This document shows positions 37,701-52,700 of a stretch of DNA of 64,000 nucleotides, piece by piece. The stretch covers positions 434,001-498,000 of the forward strand of contig RQOL01000519.1 of assembly GCA_013076295.1 (NCBI GenBank), written 5' to 3'. Made by a program: the position numbers and the translations under genes. Positions within the stretch are counted from its first letter, which is position 1. Each line of letters opens with the position of its first letter. The notes under the pieces are model-generated. The model was not told the origin of the DNA. It searched no databases and was given only the letters and a program-made list of their open reading frames with translations. Origin of the DNA: Sanderia malayensis. Lineage: Eukaryota; Cnidaria; Scyphozoa; Semaeostomeae; Pelagiidae.

Positions 37701-40700
37701 CAACCGTTTGGCTTGGATGTTGAAGATGGAAAAGAGGCTGTGCAGAAGTTATCAGATGTAATCCGCGACGTTGAAGAAACATGCAAGAATGTAGAAGCTG
37801 TTGATAAGATTGGAAACGAAGCCGTTGAACAGCTCACCGTTTACGGCGCTGAACCTTGGCCAATCATATCGCAGATGACTGCAAGGCAGAAGCGATTGGA
37901 TGACGTCAAAGATAAATTGAAAAGCAAGAAGCAAGATGTTGATGCTGAGGTCCATGATGCCGATACGTTTTTGGATGATTTGGAATCCGCAAAGGTATGG
38001 ACAGATGATATTTGTGAGAAAGTTGAGAAGGTGAAGTCAGACAAAAAGGAGCCCGATGATGTGAAGAAGTCACTTCAAGATGTAGAGGTAAGGCTCTTAT
38101 TTCTATCTGCAATGTGCAATTTAAATGTTGTTATTTGTAGAACTTACCCTTATGAACCATCATTTCCATGCTACTGCTATATACAATGACGCATGGAAAA
38201 CATTGCTTCTTGATTAATGTCACTTGCTTATTATTATACTTTGGTTGTGAGATTATTGGGCCTTTGGTTATATGGGTATTTATTTTGTGTTCTAGACCTT
38301 GCTTGATGAGATAGATAAACATCGGCCAGTTATGGATGATTTGAAGGAAGATGGAAAGAAAGTTGTTGATAATAATTATGACGATACAGTTGTACGGTGT
38401 GAGACATCTTATCGCATCAACAAAGTGGAACAGCGAGTTGAGACGGCAAAGATACGATTGAAAAAGCGAAGAGACAAACTGCAAAGAGCTTTATCAGCCA
38501 GTCAAGATGTCGAGGAATCGATTGAAGACTTCTCAGATCGATTGAAGAAGGTTGAGAAACAACAAGAATGTGAGCGACCTGTATCTGCCACGTTTGAAAC
38601 CGTCAAGAAGCAGGTATCTAACAGTGATGCAGTGATGACTGATATCAAGGAATTGCAGCCAAAATATCGTGACTTGGAGAAGAATGTCGACGTGTTCAAG
38701 TCTGGAGATCAGCCTCAAAATGAGAAAGAGGCTATCGAGAAGGCTTTTGCGAAACTTACAGCACGTTGGGAGAAGGTACAAGATGATGGCAAAGCAAGGA
38801 AAAAGAAAACAGCTGATGTTGAGAAGCCATCAAGGTTCTACAACGTCAAAGTCAGTGAGTTCGTTGATTGGTTGAGCGATGCTGAAGAGAAATTGCCAGA
38901 TGTTGATACAAAGGAGAAGCATAAAGTGAAGATTGAAGAAGAACTTCTGCAGGTAACTTGTCAGTTTGCGCAAGAGAAAGAAGGGTTCCCCCGTTTTTTA
39001 GCTAACTCGAGTGTCTTTGACTGGTAGATTTTAGGATAACCAGGGTGTATGATGGGTTAATGAATTGGTTTCCACGCATTTCAGGAACTTCAAAAGGAAG
39101 TTGAGCAGAAAGAACCAGAATTAGAATCAATTGATTCTTCACACACGGAGCTGATCGACAAAGCTGAAGATGACACTGAAGAGGTTGCTAATGAAATGCA
39201 ATCGGTGAAAGAAAGATTTGAGAACTTGAAGAAGAGTATTGATGACAAATTGAGAAAGAATCTTGACTCTGGAGCATTGTTGGAAGAAATCTCTGATATC
39301 AAAGCCAAGCAGGCCAGTCTTTGTGGAAATGTTGGACGGTTACTTGATTTAATGGAACCTGCTGCCGGAGATTTGGAGAAAGCAAAAGAGCAAGAAGATG
39401 AAATCAAAGTAAAAATTATAATTTATCGTCATTTTCATCACAAATTCGGGCCTTCTGATCACGTTGAAACAATTTTCAGCTTTCTAGAACACTTGGTTCA
39501 AAAGTTAAAAATTTCAAATGCTCGCGGGAAGTGAATAACTTTATCTATCCATCATGAAGGCCTAATGTGGAGAAATCAAAAATCGAAATTTATTGAAATT
39601 GGGCTCACAAATAGTCCAAACATACTATTTAGGGCCTTCTGATCACGTTGAAACAATTTTCAGCTTTCTAGGACACTTGGTTCAAAAGTTAAGAATTTCA
39701 AATGCTCGCGAGTAGTGAATAACTTTATCTATCCATCATGAAAGCCTAAAGTCGAAAAATCAAAAATCGAAATTTATTGAAATTGGGCTCACAAATAGTC
39801 CAAACATACTATTTAGGGCCTTCTGATCACGTTGAAACAATTTTCAGCTTTCTAGGACACTTGGTTCAAAAGTTAAGAATTTCAAATGCTCGCGGGAAGT
39901 GAATAACTTTATCTATCCATCATGAAGGCCTAATGTGGAGAAATCAAAAATCGAAATTTATTGAAATTGGGCTCACAAATAGTCAAAACATACTATTTAG
40001 GGCCTTCTGATCACGTTGAAACAATTTTCAGCTTTCTAGGACACTTGGTTCAAAAGTTAAGAATTTCAAATGCTCGCGAGTAGTGAATAACTTTATCTAT
40101 CCATCATGAAAGCCTAAAGTCGAAAAATCAAAAATCGGAATTGATTGAAATTCGGCTCACAAATGATCAAAACATACTATTTGGGGCCTTCTGATCACGT
40201 TGAAACAATTTTCAGCTTTCTATGACATTTGGTTCAAAAGTTAAGAATTTCAAATGCTCGCGGGTAGTGAATAACTTTATGTATCCATCATGAAAGCCTA
40301 AAGTCGAAAAATCAAAAATCGAAATTGATTGAAATTCGGCTCACAAATGATCAAAACATACTATTTGGGGCCTTCTGATCACGTTGAAACAATTTTCAGC
40401 TTTCTAGGACACTTGGTTCAAAAGTTAAGAATTTCAAATGCTCGCGGGTAGTGAATAACTTTATCTATCCATCATGAAAGCCTAAAGTCGAAAAATCAAA
40501 AATCGGAATTGATTGAAATTCGGCTCACAAATGATCAAAACATACTATTTGGGGCCTTCTGATCACGTTGAAACAATTTTCAGCTTTCTATGACATTTGG
40601 TTCAAAAGTTAAGAATTTCAAATGCTCGCGGGTAGTGAATAACTTTATGTATCCATCATGAAAGCCTAAAGTCGAAAAATCAAAAATCGAAATTGATTGA

Positions 40701-43700
40701 AATTTGGCTCACAAATGATCAAAACTTACTATTTGGGGCCTTCTGATCACGTTGAAACAATTTTCAGCTTTCTAGGACACTTGGTTCAAAAGTTAAGAAT
40801 TTCAAATGCTCGCGGGTAGTGAATAACTTTATCTATCCATCATGAAAGCCTAAAGTCGAAAAATCAAAAATCGAAATTGATTGAAATTCGGCTCACAAAT
40901 GATCAAAACATACTATTTAGGGCCTTCTGATCACGTTGAAACAATTTTCAGCTTTCTGGGACACTTGGTTCAAAAGTTAAGAATTTCAAATGCTCGCGGG
41001 TAGTGAATAACTTTATCTATCCATCATGAAAGCCTAAAGTCGAAAAATCAAAAATCGAAATGGATTGAAATTCGGTTCACAAATGATCAAAACATACTAT
41101 TTGGGGCCTTCTGATCACGTTGAAACAATTTTCAGCTTTCTGGGACACTTGGTTCAAAAGTTAAAAATTTCAAATGCTTGCGGGTAGTGAATAACTTTAT
41201 CTATCCATCATGAATAGGCTGGAGCCAATTTTCAAAATTTGAAATTGAATGAAATATGCTTGTCAAGTAGTCGAATTAGACTAATTCGAGGCTTCTGATC
41301 ACTTTCATGTTCTAGGTTCTGGGACTGAGGGCCACAACTTTAAAAAATGTTGCAATTTTTTTCAATTACTTTGGTCCTCATAGGTTCTTGCACAGAATGA
41401 AAATTATCTGGTCTTCTAGAACAAATCCCGGATGCTGATGTTGTTATGAGAATGATGAGTTCCTTTTTTTGGTCCCGAGTATAAATTCCCAAGTCTTCAT
41501 GCTAATTTGATTTCTGTTTAGTCACTTCTGAATGACATCTGTGATAATGACAAGTGGGACATCGGCTATCTTGATGAATTGTTGACGAAGGAAGATGTAC
41601 CCGATAGTGTCAAGGAAGACATAGCGAAGATCAAAGATACACAAGACCAGCTGAAGAGTAAACTTGAAGATGAGAAGAAGAGAGTGGAAGATGCAATCAA
41701 GAAGACGGAAGAGTTTGATGATTTGATCGATAAACTTGGCCCTGTCGCAGAAAAAATTAAAGATTCACCAACTTTGAATGAACCAATTAAAAGTAAACCT
41801 GATGCTATCAGAAAACAGCTGAAAGAAATTGAGGTGAGTTTCTTGGAATTGGAATCATGTTGTTGTGTTGTCATATGGACATGTGTTGATGTAGGACCGA
41901 CTTGTTTTATTCTCAGACAATCCTTCTAATTATATTATTATCCATTTATATTAATCAGACCCTTTGAATTATTTTTAAAGTTTCTATAATTTGATAAAGA
42001 ATCGTGTTCATTCCATTCTTTAACATTATAAGTACGAGGGAGTGTTTTGTATGCGAGAAAGTTTAAAATTTGGTATTCAAAGACTTGAGGTTTGAGGTTT
42101 AACCTCGCCAACCGAAGCATGTAAAGAATGCCATCAACTTAATTCCTAATATTGAAACATGAGCAAACATCCTGGGTGCAATGCTTAAATCTTTGCACTT
42201 ACCCAGTGAAATTGAACCAGTTGTTTACTGTTTATGCTTGATAATGTATTAATGGGTAATCGTTAGAAGTTTTCGATGGCTAACCATGCCTGGAATATCA
42301 CGTATAAGCACAAAATCGAACTGCTTCAATTTCCAGTGAATAACAACGTAAGAAAGTTGTTTATATGAATGCTTTGCGCTTTTGTTATGAATCATGAACA
42401 AAGTATATAAATATCTTCCGGGTGCGATTATTTGCAGGACTTTTAAGCAAGGGATGTGAAGCTCAAAATTATTAAATTTTTTGTTTTTATTCAGGCATTG
42501 CAAGATGAATACATCAAGCAGAGACCGGAGTTGCAGAAAGGCGAGGACCTTGCAGACTGGATAATAATAAACAGCAAAAATGATGACGTCATTGTCAATG
42601 ATGTCACAACGAAGCTACAGGGTGTCAAGGCGCCAATGGAAGATTCTTGGATGCGAATTGAAGTGAGACAGAACAACCTACAAGATGCTTTGTTAAGGTC
42701 ACAGGGTGTCCAGGATTCGGTGGATGATTTCTTTGACAGAATTTCAGAGCTGGAAGAACGTTTGAGTAAAGAGAAACCAGTGTCGGCCATTTTCCCTGTC
42801 GTCAAGGAACAACAGAAAGATCACGAGGTATGATAAGTTCTTTTTATCACACCGCAATGTTTGTATTCTAGTAGAAGTACTGCATATTTTCCTGACTGGC
42901 TCTGTTGAGCAAGTCTCGCGCTGTCCCGCGGGTACTTGTCTGCATCGGGTCTCGATTGGGTAAATTCGAATCTTTGTTGATTTGTTTACGTTTTTGTCGT
43001 AGCAAATTCACAATGATGTTCTCCAGGAAGAGCCTGTATTTGAAAGACTTGTGCAGAAAGTGGAGGATTTCATCGCCAATGTGAAACCAGGGGATGACAA
43101 GGAGACTTTGGCAGACAAATTGAAAGAAATCAAGCATCGATACAAAGACGTCCTTGAAAGAAGCAAAGAAAAGGACGACAAAATCACTAAAGTCGTTCCA
43201 CTCGCTCAGAAGTATACTGATGATTATGATTCATTTAAAGACTGGCTCAAAAAGACAGAAGATGATGTCAGCGACTTTGAACCTGTATCATGCGATGAAG
43301 ACGAACTTAACAGACAGATTAAAAAGGTCAAGGTAAGAAGACGCACTTTAACCAACTATATAGCTGGTTGATTGATGGTTCACCCTATTTCGTGTTATCT
43401 CGAGAAACTTGATGTAAATGCTGCCTGGAGCCTCGAATCTCGTCCATGATCCCTTCTGAATAATTGTTTGATTGTATGTTAATCTTAATTCTACCAGGAT
43501 ACAGTGAAAGACATCAATGACCACAAGCCAAAGCTTGAGAAGTTGAAAGAAAGATCAGGCTCTTTGAAAGACAAGGCCGAAGCTGATGAATCTCTGGTGG
43601 AAGAAGCAATTGACGATACACAAGATCGTTATGATAGACTCGTTGCTCCTGTGGGTGAAAGGTTGGAGAAGTTGAATAAATTGCAAGACGCTGTGAAGCA

Positions 43701-46700
43701 TTACAAAGATAACGTTAAGCCTGTGGAGGAGTTATTTGAAAAAGTCAACTCTGTAGTCACCGAACAGCCATCTTACGGAATCGACGAAGATAAGATCAAG
43801 AAAGAGATTGATAAGATAGAGGTAGGTGATGTTGTTTGCTTGTTGTTATTTGTTCTTTGCATTTCATTGTGTGTACATATAGCAGATTTGTTTTCTGATC
43901 TGATGTCATCAAATGTCTTTTAGTAAAGTGACTTATTTATCAACGGATTGTATTTTATTTTAAGAAATTGATCGATGCTCATGAAGAAATCCAACCAAAG
44001 ATTGCAGATCTTGATTCAACTGAGAAGGAGCTAGCAGAACTGGTTGATAAGAAAGATAAATCTTTGCCCCTTATCAAACGACAAGTCGATGACATTAAAG
44101 ATGAAGATAAAAAGAAAGAAGAAACATTGAAGGATACGAAAGATAAATTAAATAACTTGCTTGACAATACAGGGAGATATCGCGAAGCAACAAAAGATTT
44201 CACTGATTGGTTTAATGATGCAAGTCAAACACCAAGCCTCCTAGAGCCAATTGCGGATGATATCGAGACTTTGAAGAGACAGATTTCTGAAATCGAGGTA
44301 CATATTCTATTCACACTTAGAAGAAATTTTTCGTTTGTTGTTCTTGATTGCTTCGTGAAATTCTTCGTTCTTTGGGTTGAATTTTTAGGATATATAATTT
44401 TGTTTTTTGGTCTTATTTTTGTTTGACGTAATCACGTTGATTTTTTGTAGAAATTGCAAGATGAAGCAATCACGAAGAAGGCAGTTGTCGAAGACATCAA
44501 CAAGACAAGTGACTGGATAATACGAAACACGAGGAAAGACCCCAAGATCAAACCAGTGATTGTCGAGAAAACAGAATATGTCGAAGGAACTTACTCGAAC
44601 TTCATCTCGAAGATTGACACTCGATACAACCGACTTCAAAGAGCTCTTTTGAGAACGCAAGAATTTGATACGACAATGAATGAATTTATCAATTCTGTTG
44701 ATGGTTTGGAAAAACGTATTGATGATGCAACGCCATTGGATGTAAGATACAACAAGCTCAAAGAAATCATTCAAGAATATGAGGTATGTTCATGTTATCA
44801 TCACATCACAAACTTTATTAATCAACCTCCTTATTTACTTTGGCGTATACATTCTCTCAGCCCGATCTACCTGAGAAATAATGCACGCAGCGCCAACAAT
44901 AAAGAGCTCTGTTCTTCATTTATACCCTGTTAGAACACTCCAGGGTCAGTCGGGACAATTGAAGGTATCAGTGTGAAAAGCAGGACACTGCGGAAAGTTT
45001 ACTAATGTTTCTAATTAAGATATAATGACGTAATTGGTCGTAATATATCTGTGTTCCAACAGCCAACTGCTGTTGTTATTCCCCAGTTTCAAATGTGTCC
45101 ACTTCCTGTATGCTTTTTTGAATGACTGATGTTGTGAAATGATACGCGACAGCCGTTTGGGATTGTGTTTACGTGACACGCAAAATTATCTTCATTTCTG
45201 AACGATTCAGAACGGCCTATTTTGACTATTATAACTACCAAACTGAGGCGTTCAGTGTCTGCTGAATGATGTTTTTATTAGTTGGAGTTTTATACAAACG
45301 TTTTCTCTGACTTGCTACCGGAGTTTTTGGTTGTGCTGCAATGGGAAAATAACATGGGCCAGTGTTGTGGTAGTAGAAAGGTATGTTAAGAAATCATCAA
45401 GGCATTCTAGTTAAATTCCTTGGTCTTTATTTCACATGTAAATATGTTTCTGTATCTTTTCGAATCCGCATACGCAATTTTGTAAATTATCCCGCCATTT
45501 TTTGGCCCTCGTGAGAATCACGTGCTTGCAGCAAATTTGCCACTCAGCTTGATACATTGGCATTGTAGTTGGCTTGATAGCAGTGCAGCAGTTAACTTTA
45601 ACAGGCATCCTCTGGTTTAAAGAAATCTATCTCCTCCCTTCACGTATTCCAATCACAATCACCATCCATCAGTTGATTGTTTTTGCACAGTATTAACTGC
45701 TTTAATTGAGTGGCTAATTGGATGTGTGACTGCCTAACGAATCAATGGTCTTTGTGGCTCTATTGTTTGAATGGTTAATGAATCCCAGTATAAATAGTAT
45801 ATCCCTCCCTCGGGGACGCACAATAAAACCTATCACCCCCCAAGAAGTAATAACAATGAAACTCAAAAGCACCTGCTGTCGATTAATCTGTGATGTGCAA
45901 AATTTCGTATGCTGATTTTTCCAACATTCAACATTTGAGCAACATAGGCAACATAGTGTTGAGACGGTCACATACAAAAACATTTTCTGGAAACTTCGGA
46001 GAATTGAGTATGCACTAAATTGCTCCATTGCCAAGCTAAAGAAATATGGGCATCTATTACTACTACAGATCTGGCTATTCCTGTGACGCAAATAACAATA
46101 ATAATAATAATAATTGTTATTATCATCATAAATTGCCTGCAACAGTTTATTCATCCAATTATGTCTGGTTTCTACCAGCAAGAAAGTGCACCAAACCTTT
46201 TGGGAAATTTGTTACTGTAAGTTGCAACAAGATATATTGGTACAAATAGTTTGGTACCTGATAGCTTGATCATTTGATTAACTGTCACTCTATCTCAAAA
46301 GAGTTGTCGTTTGTTTAATAGTTATAGAAGGTAAGCTCTGAATGAGGAGATGAGTAGATTTTGGGTCATTCATTGAGATAAGATGCCAGTCGTTAATTCT
46401 ACACAGAAGATGTCCTTCGCGTTCCAAGATGATTTTCATTAGATGATCATCCTCATTTATTTTGTTGTATAATTGGAGAGATTTCTCCTCTCTTTCCATT
46501 TGTAGTAAACAGCTATTAATTCCTGATTAGCTGCTACATCCCATTGCTAATTTCGGTTTGTTTATTCGGAATAAGCTGAAGAATACAAAACATTATTTAC
46601 TCGCTTTGCCATTCTCTGATAAAAACAACGAGATTATGTAAAATTTGTGAGTTTTCCTCTGAGGTTTAGTATTCAACGGCTTTTTCAAACCACTAGTATT

Positions 46701-49700
46701 ATATCGATCGATATTGGTGGAGAGTTTTCAATACCTTTGCGAAACCACATTTAAAGATTTCATTCGGAGTTTGCTACCGTAACACCTATAGTGCCAACTT
46801 ATAAGTTATTTACAACCTATTTTTTATTTCTACATTGTTTATAGGCGATAGCAGGCGTTTCAATAGCAAACTTTCTTTTCACAATTGAACATATATTTGG
46901 TTAACAAGTTTTTAATATTTAATCTAAATAACCAAAGGCTTGTTCAGAATTGGTCTATTTGAGCGAGTAAAGACAAAATCCCTTAATTCGTATTTTCATT
47001 CATTTCGCCCACTGTTTCTAGCATTTTTTTCGTAGAGGTGCTTACTACTATGTTCCCCTGCAGTTTCTGCAATAACCAACTCCACCATATCCCCACGTGT
47101 ATTGCAGCATAACAGCTTTCAGATTTACAATAAGCTAATTATCATTAACTCGATCATTTGTTTTGAATATTTCCTTAATGGTAGACTTCATGGGATTATA
47201 ATTGAAAATCTCTTCAGTCGAAACAGATCTGCATTACAGTTTGAGATTGTCTGCTTGTTGTTGAGGTTCAATACCTTATTCAAGCCGCCCTGTGGTGTGC
47301 GAAAACCTTGGTGTTTTGAATTGCGAGCTCGATCATATATCTGTCTATTTCTTTGCATTTTATTTTCATAAACATAACTGGTTATCGTATTGTCAGTGTT
47401 ATTAAATGTTGACATATAGATTGTTAATTTGTAATTTGTTTTCATTTTTTAGTTTATTCAACAAGACGTAAATCAACAAGAACCAGTATATGATAGAATC
47501 GAAAGAAATGGCCGCGATCTTATGGATAAGATGGAGCCTGGATCCGAGCGTGATTCCCTGGAAAAGAGGCTGGACGATGCAGATAAGCGATGGACGAACT
47601 TGAAAACGAGGTCGACCAAGAGGAAGCAAGATATTGACAAACTTGAGCCTTTGAGTAAACGTCATGCTGACAAAACAGTTGTGTTCAGTGTTTGGTTGGA
47701 TAAAGCAGAGAAGAAGAAGGATGATATTGAAAAGCAACCATTGATGACTGATAAAAAGGCTTTGCAGAAGCAAAAGAAGGATCTCCAGGTAAGGCTTCAA
47801 TTTAATAAGAATGCGTGGATGAGTTATTTTGTCCGCTAATCGACTTTCCAACCCAAGGACCTCGTACTGGTGTCATAAGAATGAACTTTGTAATCTATAC
47901 TCTTGAAGTGACTGTGAGCAATTGAAAGACAAGCTAAGACGAGCATTAAGCATGCACCTTTGAGCATGAATTTATCAGCAATATCTTCTTTTCTCGTCTA
48001 GGACTTCAAGAACGACGTTACCAACCACAGCAAGGTCCACGAGGCAGTGATCGAAAGTAGCGAGCCTCTGTTTGAAGAAGCAACAGCATTGGTTGTTGAG
48101 AATGGAGTGGAGGAAGTTAAAGATGAGGTGAATGATTATGATCATCGATGGATTGAATTGAATGGTTTTATTGATGAACGTAACGATGAGATTGACGCTG
48201 CCGACTCAGCAGTGGAAAAAATCAATGAAGAGTTGCAGCCAATCAAGAATCTTCACGGTGACATTGAAGATCTTCTTTCTGGTTTGTTGGGATTTGGTGA
48301 TGATCCAAAAGAAGGAGAAGAACGCCTCGAGAAACTCAAGGTGAATAGTTGCCTTTGTTCTTCATGTTCTCTCATGTATGCAAGGACTCCATTTTTGCAA
48401 TGTTTTGGTAGTTAAAAGGGAGACGGTTATTGTTTATTCTTTTAACTTTGATTGTTATTGTCAAAGTAGAGTTCTAAATTGAGTTAGTTTGTCATGTTTT
48501 TGTTTGCTTGATTTAGGACTTGGAAAGAGATGTGTCGGAAAAGAAAGACAAATTGGATAAAATAAGTAAACAAATACCCGAATCTGTGGACAAAGAAGGA
48601 ATAGAAGAAGAGGTGACTGCGGTGAAGGGAGATCTTGTTGAGTTGGAGAATAAACTTCCAGGTTTCGAAGATGATTTGCAAGAAACGATTGACGTGGCAA
48701 AGAAATTTGATTCATCTTTGACGCAGTTGGAAGAATGGCTACCAGAGGTTGAAAAATCCGCTGATTTTGATGAACCAATCGGAAGCGACAGTGAATCAGT
48801 TGGAAAACAACTTCATGATCTCAACGTAAGTGAATCTTTAATACTAACAAAGGCCTAACTTATTAATGAGTGCGGAGTTTTCCCATACCAAATAATTTAT
48901 TCAATTGAAACGTCTTGAAATAGCAAATATCTTGGTGTATGTGTAAGTTGTTGTTTTCACTCGAATGAGTTTTGGCAAGTCTGGTTCCGTTATTATAAAT
49001 AATTCAATAGATTACCATCACACTGATAGTTTGGGGCATAAATAGGTGAATGGTGAATGAAATGAATCGGACATTACATGTGTGCTCGCGCAAGTCTAAT
49101 ATTGACAGGTACCCTGTCTGTATTGTTGACTTTCAAAGAAAACAACGCTATGCTATAATACCGGCCTAAATGCCATTTTACATGCCGCCTGCAGGTTTAT
49201 TTAGTTTACTCTGGGTTGTGGCAAGATATTTTTGAGAAGTCAGTGCAATAATTATAAGAAGAATCGTTGTTTTTAAGGTTGCTTGAGAATAGATATATAT
49301 ATATATATATATATATGTCTTTGTTTTTCTATTTTTATCGCATATGTTTTTATTGGCCTTGGTTGTTGTTTATTTTGATTGCGAATTTATTGTCGTGCCT
49401 ATACGTGCGTTATTTATTAAAGTTGATTTGGACTGTATTTCTTCGTGAGTATTTTCTGATCTTTACAGCACCTATGATTTATTCATTTTAGAATTTGGAA
49501 GAAGAGATTGGCAATCACAAGCCAGTTTTGGAAGAAGCACAAAAGGCAGCTAAAGAACTTCTTGGAAAGAACAAAGATAACCCCACGGCATGTGCCAAGA
49601 TCAATGACAGACTTAACGCAGTCAGTGTACCTTTTTCGAACACTCTAACCTCGCTTGAGGATAAGCAAAAGAGGCTGGATCGCGTGAAGAAGGCTTTGGA

Positions 49701-52700
49701 AAAATATGAAGAAGAAAAAACGCCGCTCGTAGAATACCTCGCTGCGACGACTGCCGCTGTGAAGGAGACAGAGCCATTTGGTATTGATGTTGAGCAAGGA
49801 GAGAAGCAAGTTGATGAGATCAAGGTCAGTTATTTTGTTTATTTCTTATGTCATTTATGAATGATACTAGTTCATTGTCAGGTAGAGGCTCTTTCATTGG
49901 TAGTTGGAGATTCAATTCGTTGTTCATTGAATATTTATATGACATTGGTTTAATTTATAAGGCACTGTGTTAATGTTTGCATGATCTGTTTTTAATGATA
50001 GGATGTTGTTGATACTTTGAAGAAGAAAAAGCCAGTCCTTCGAGCAGCCAATAGGGCAGGGCAGAGTTTGATGCGACAGTTGGATGAAACAGAAGATATT
50101 GAAGCTGAACTTGACAAGATAAGCGATGATTACTATGATCTCGTTGACAAAGCAAATGATAAATTGAAGACAACGAAAGAGACAGTTAAGAAGGTGAAGG
50201 AGTTCGTGGAAGTGATTGAAATCCTTGAAATATGGATTGTAGAAATCGTTGAAATTATCGCAAAGTTTGAGCCAATTGCTTCTGATCAACCAACGATCAA
50301 GAAACAGTTGAAGGAGGTTGAAGATATCCAATCTGGAACAGTGAAATATTCAGTCAAAATCAGGGTATGTGATTCGTATTAAATTGTAACTTAGTCATTG
50401 AGACCCGTAGATGATTTCAATTACTAAGTAATATAATGCTAAATGATAATTAATAATTATTATTCTATAAATTAAAGTGGATTGATTTTCATTGTTTTTG
50501 TCTCATCATAAAGGTTTTGGAAGAGATTGTTGAATACCTCCATGAATATTACCCGAAAAAGACCCCGGTTGGTGAAGAGATCTGCAAGAGAGTTGACGAG
50601 GTGAAGCAGAAAGCAGAGCAGATTCCAGAGCAATTGGAGGAGAGGAAGTCGAAGCTGAAAGATTCATTGAAATCTGCCAAACATTTGGAAGAAGAGACGG
50701 ATGAAATTATGAAATGGCTGACGAAGATGGAGAAGGCTGTGGCACAACAGAAGCCGATTTCAGCCGACAAAGAACAATCTGGAAGACAACAGAATGAGCA
50801 CAGTTACATTCATGATGAAATATCAAGAAATACACCAAGGTTTGACAAGTTCATATCAGCTAGCGATGATGCTGTAGATGTTATGGAGGATGGCGAAGAA
50901 AAGGATGGCTTGAAAGATAAAATGCTGGATATGCAGACACGTTGGAAAGATCTGAAAGAGAAGTCATCTGATCGCAAAGAGACACTCGATGAAGTTGTAC
51001 CTTTGGCAAAGAAATATGTGGAAGCGAAGAAAGACGTCCTACCATGGTTGACAGAGGTTGAAAAGAAACTTGATGGTCTTGCTGTGATTTATGTTGATCA
51101 GGATAAATTGGATGAACAAGACAATGCAGTTGTAGATTTGCTAGCTGATATTGAGAAGCATCGTAATGATTATCACGAAGTGAAGAAATGCTCTGATCCA
51201 TTGCTTATGAATTGTGATCGAGACATCGCTCCTATTAAAGAGACAATGGACGATGTGAAGAAACGATGGGACAATGTGACGAATGTCGTACAAACTGCAG
51301 CTAGTAAGATCAAGCAGGTTCAAGATGGAATTGATAAATTTGATGCTGCTATTTCTCCAGTCGATGAGGTTTGCACGAGAGTTGAAAAAGTGTTGGATGA
51401 ATCTGAGCCATTTGGAAGCGATGTAGAAAAGGGACAACGCCAGGCTGACGAGTTCAAGAAGTTGCTGGAAGATATGAAGAACGAGAAGCCTCAACTCGAC
51501 GTGATCAACAAAGCTGGCGATGAGCTTACTAGCATTGAAGATAAACCTGACAATGTAACAATTGTCAAACAGAGAACTGATTCTGTAACAAGAAGATACA
51601 ATTCATTGCTGGGACGTTTGAAAGATAAGGCTGAGAAGACAGACAAAGCGATTGAAGCTACGAAGAAGCTGGATGAAATCACCGGAAAAGTCGACGAGAA
51701 GACCAAAGGGTTGAGGAAGAAGACGGCAAAACAAGAATCTGTTGCCGCGGATCCTAAGCGAGTGAAAGAGCAATTGGTGGAGGTTGAAGAATGGCAAGTT
51801 GAAGCACAAGAGCTATCCACACTTTGCAACGAGGCACAGTTGTTTGGAAACGAGGTAGCTGCTTATAATAAGGAGGATCCTGTTCTGGAACAGAAATTCG
51901 TGGATAGAATGAAAGAGATGAAACAACCAGTTGATGAACTGTGGGGCTATTTGAATGATCGAGAAAAGAAATTGAAAGATCAATTGCAAGAGTGTGGAGC
52001 ATTCCAAGATCAAGCTGACGATTTTGAAAGACGATTGAGAAATATCGACGAGAGAATTGAGCAGCAAAAGCAGAAGCCATTATCAACGAACCCCGGAAGA
52101 ATCGAAGTGACAATTGGCGAGATTGATAACATTGGCAAAGATTTCATGGAGGAGTTGCAGCGATATAGGACGGTTCAAAAGGCTGGTAAGCAAGTTCTTG
52201 ATACACTGGATACCGAGAAGGAGTGGAAACAGTTGAAGGGTAAGCTGGAAGAACTGACAACTCTTTGGGATACGATCGACAAGAAGATTGATACGGAAAA
52301 AGACCATGTAACAAAAGTGAAGGAAACAGCTAAGGAATTCTTTGATAAAGAGAAACAAGTGACAAAATGGCTTGACAGCACTTTGAAGGAACTTCATCAA
52401 CTTGAACCAGAATCTTGCGAGTTTGATAAGCTTGCGAAGCAACAGAAGGAAGTCAATGCAATTCAATCTGATGTTGATCATCATCGTCCGTATCATGATC
52501 GATTGGAAGAATTGATTGACGAATTGGAAGATCAGTGTGGCGAAGATGTTCAAGAACTGCATGATAATCATAATGATCTGAAAGATAAATGGGACACAGT
52601 GAAATCGTTGCTTGTCAAACGGCAAGATCAGATCAGTGACATGCAGGAGAAGATGAGAAAGTTCGATGATTTGTACAGACCGTGCAAAGATAAGGTGTCG

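Larger units (their letters stand above)
44784..47452 (+). other. 2.7 kb intron holding a candidate internal promoter and first exon
   Basis: Longest intron of the visible gene apart from any in the gap, and not explained by tandem repeats. It contains the candidate alternative first exon at 45354-45380, a TGACGTAA element (CRE-like) at 45026-45033, and an (AAT)n microsatellite at 46094-46113. The remainder is unique AT-rich sequence with no gene recognised. Confidence 0.6.

Noticed and set aside
39409..39534. Read-through of exon 26 into the intron (frame to 39534)
   Set aside because: The added residues come from the 184 bp repeat, and the exon length and phase fit a normal end at 39408.
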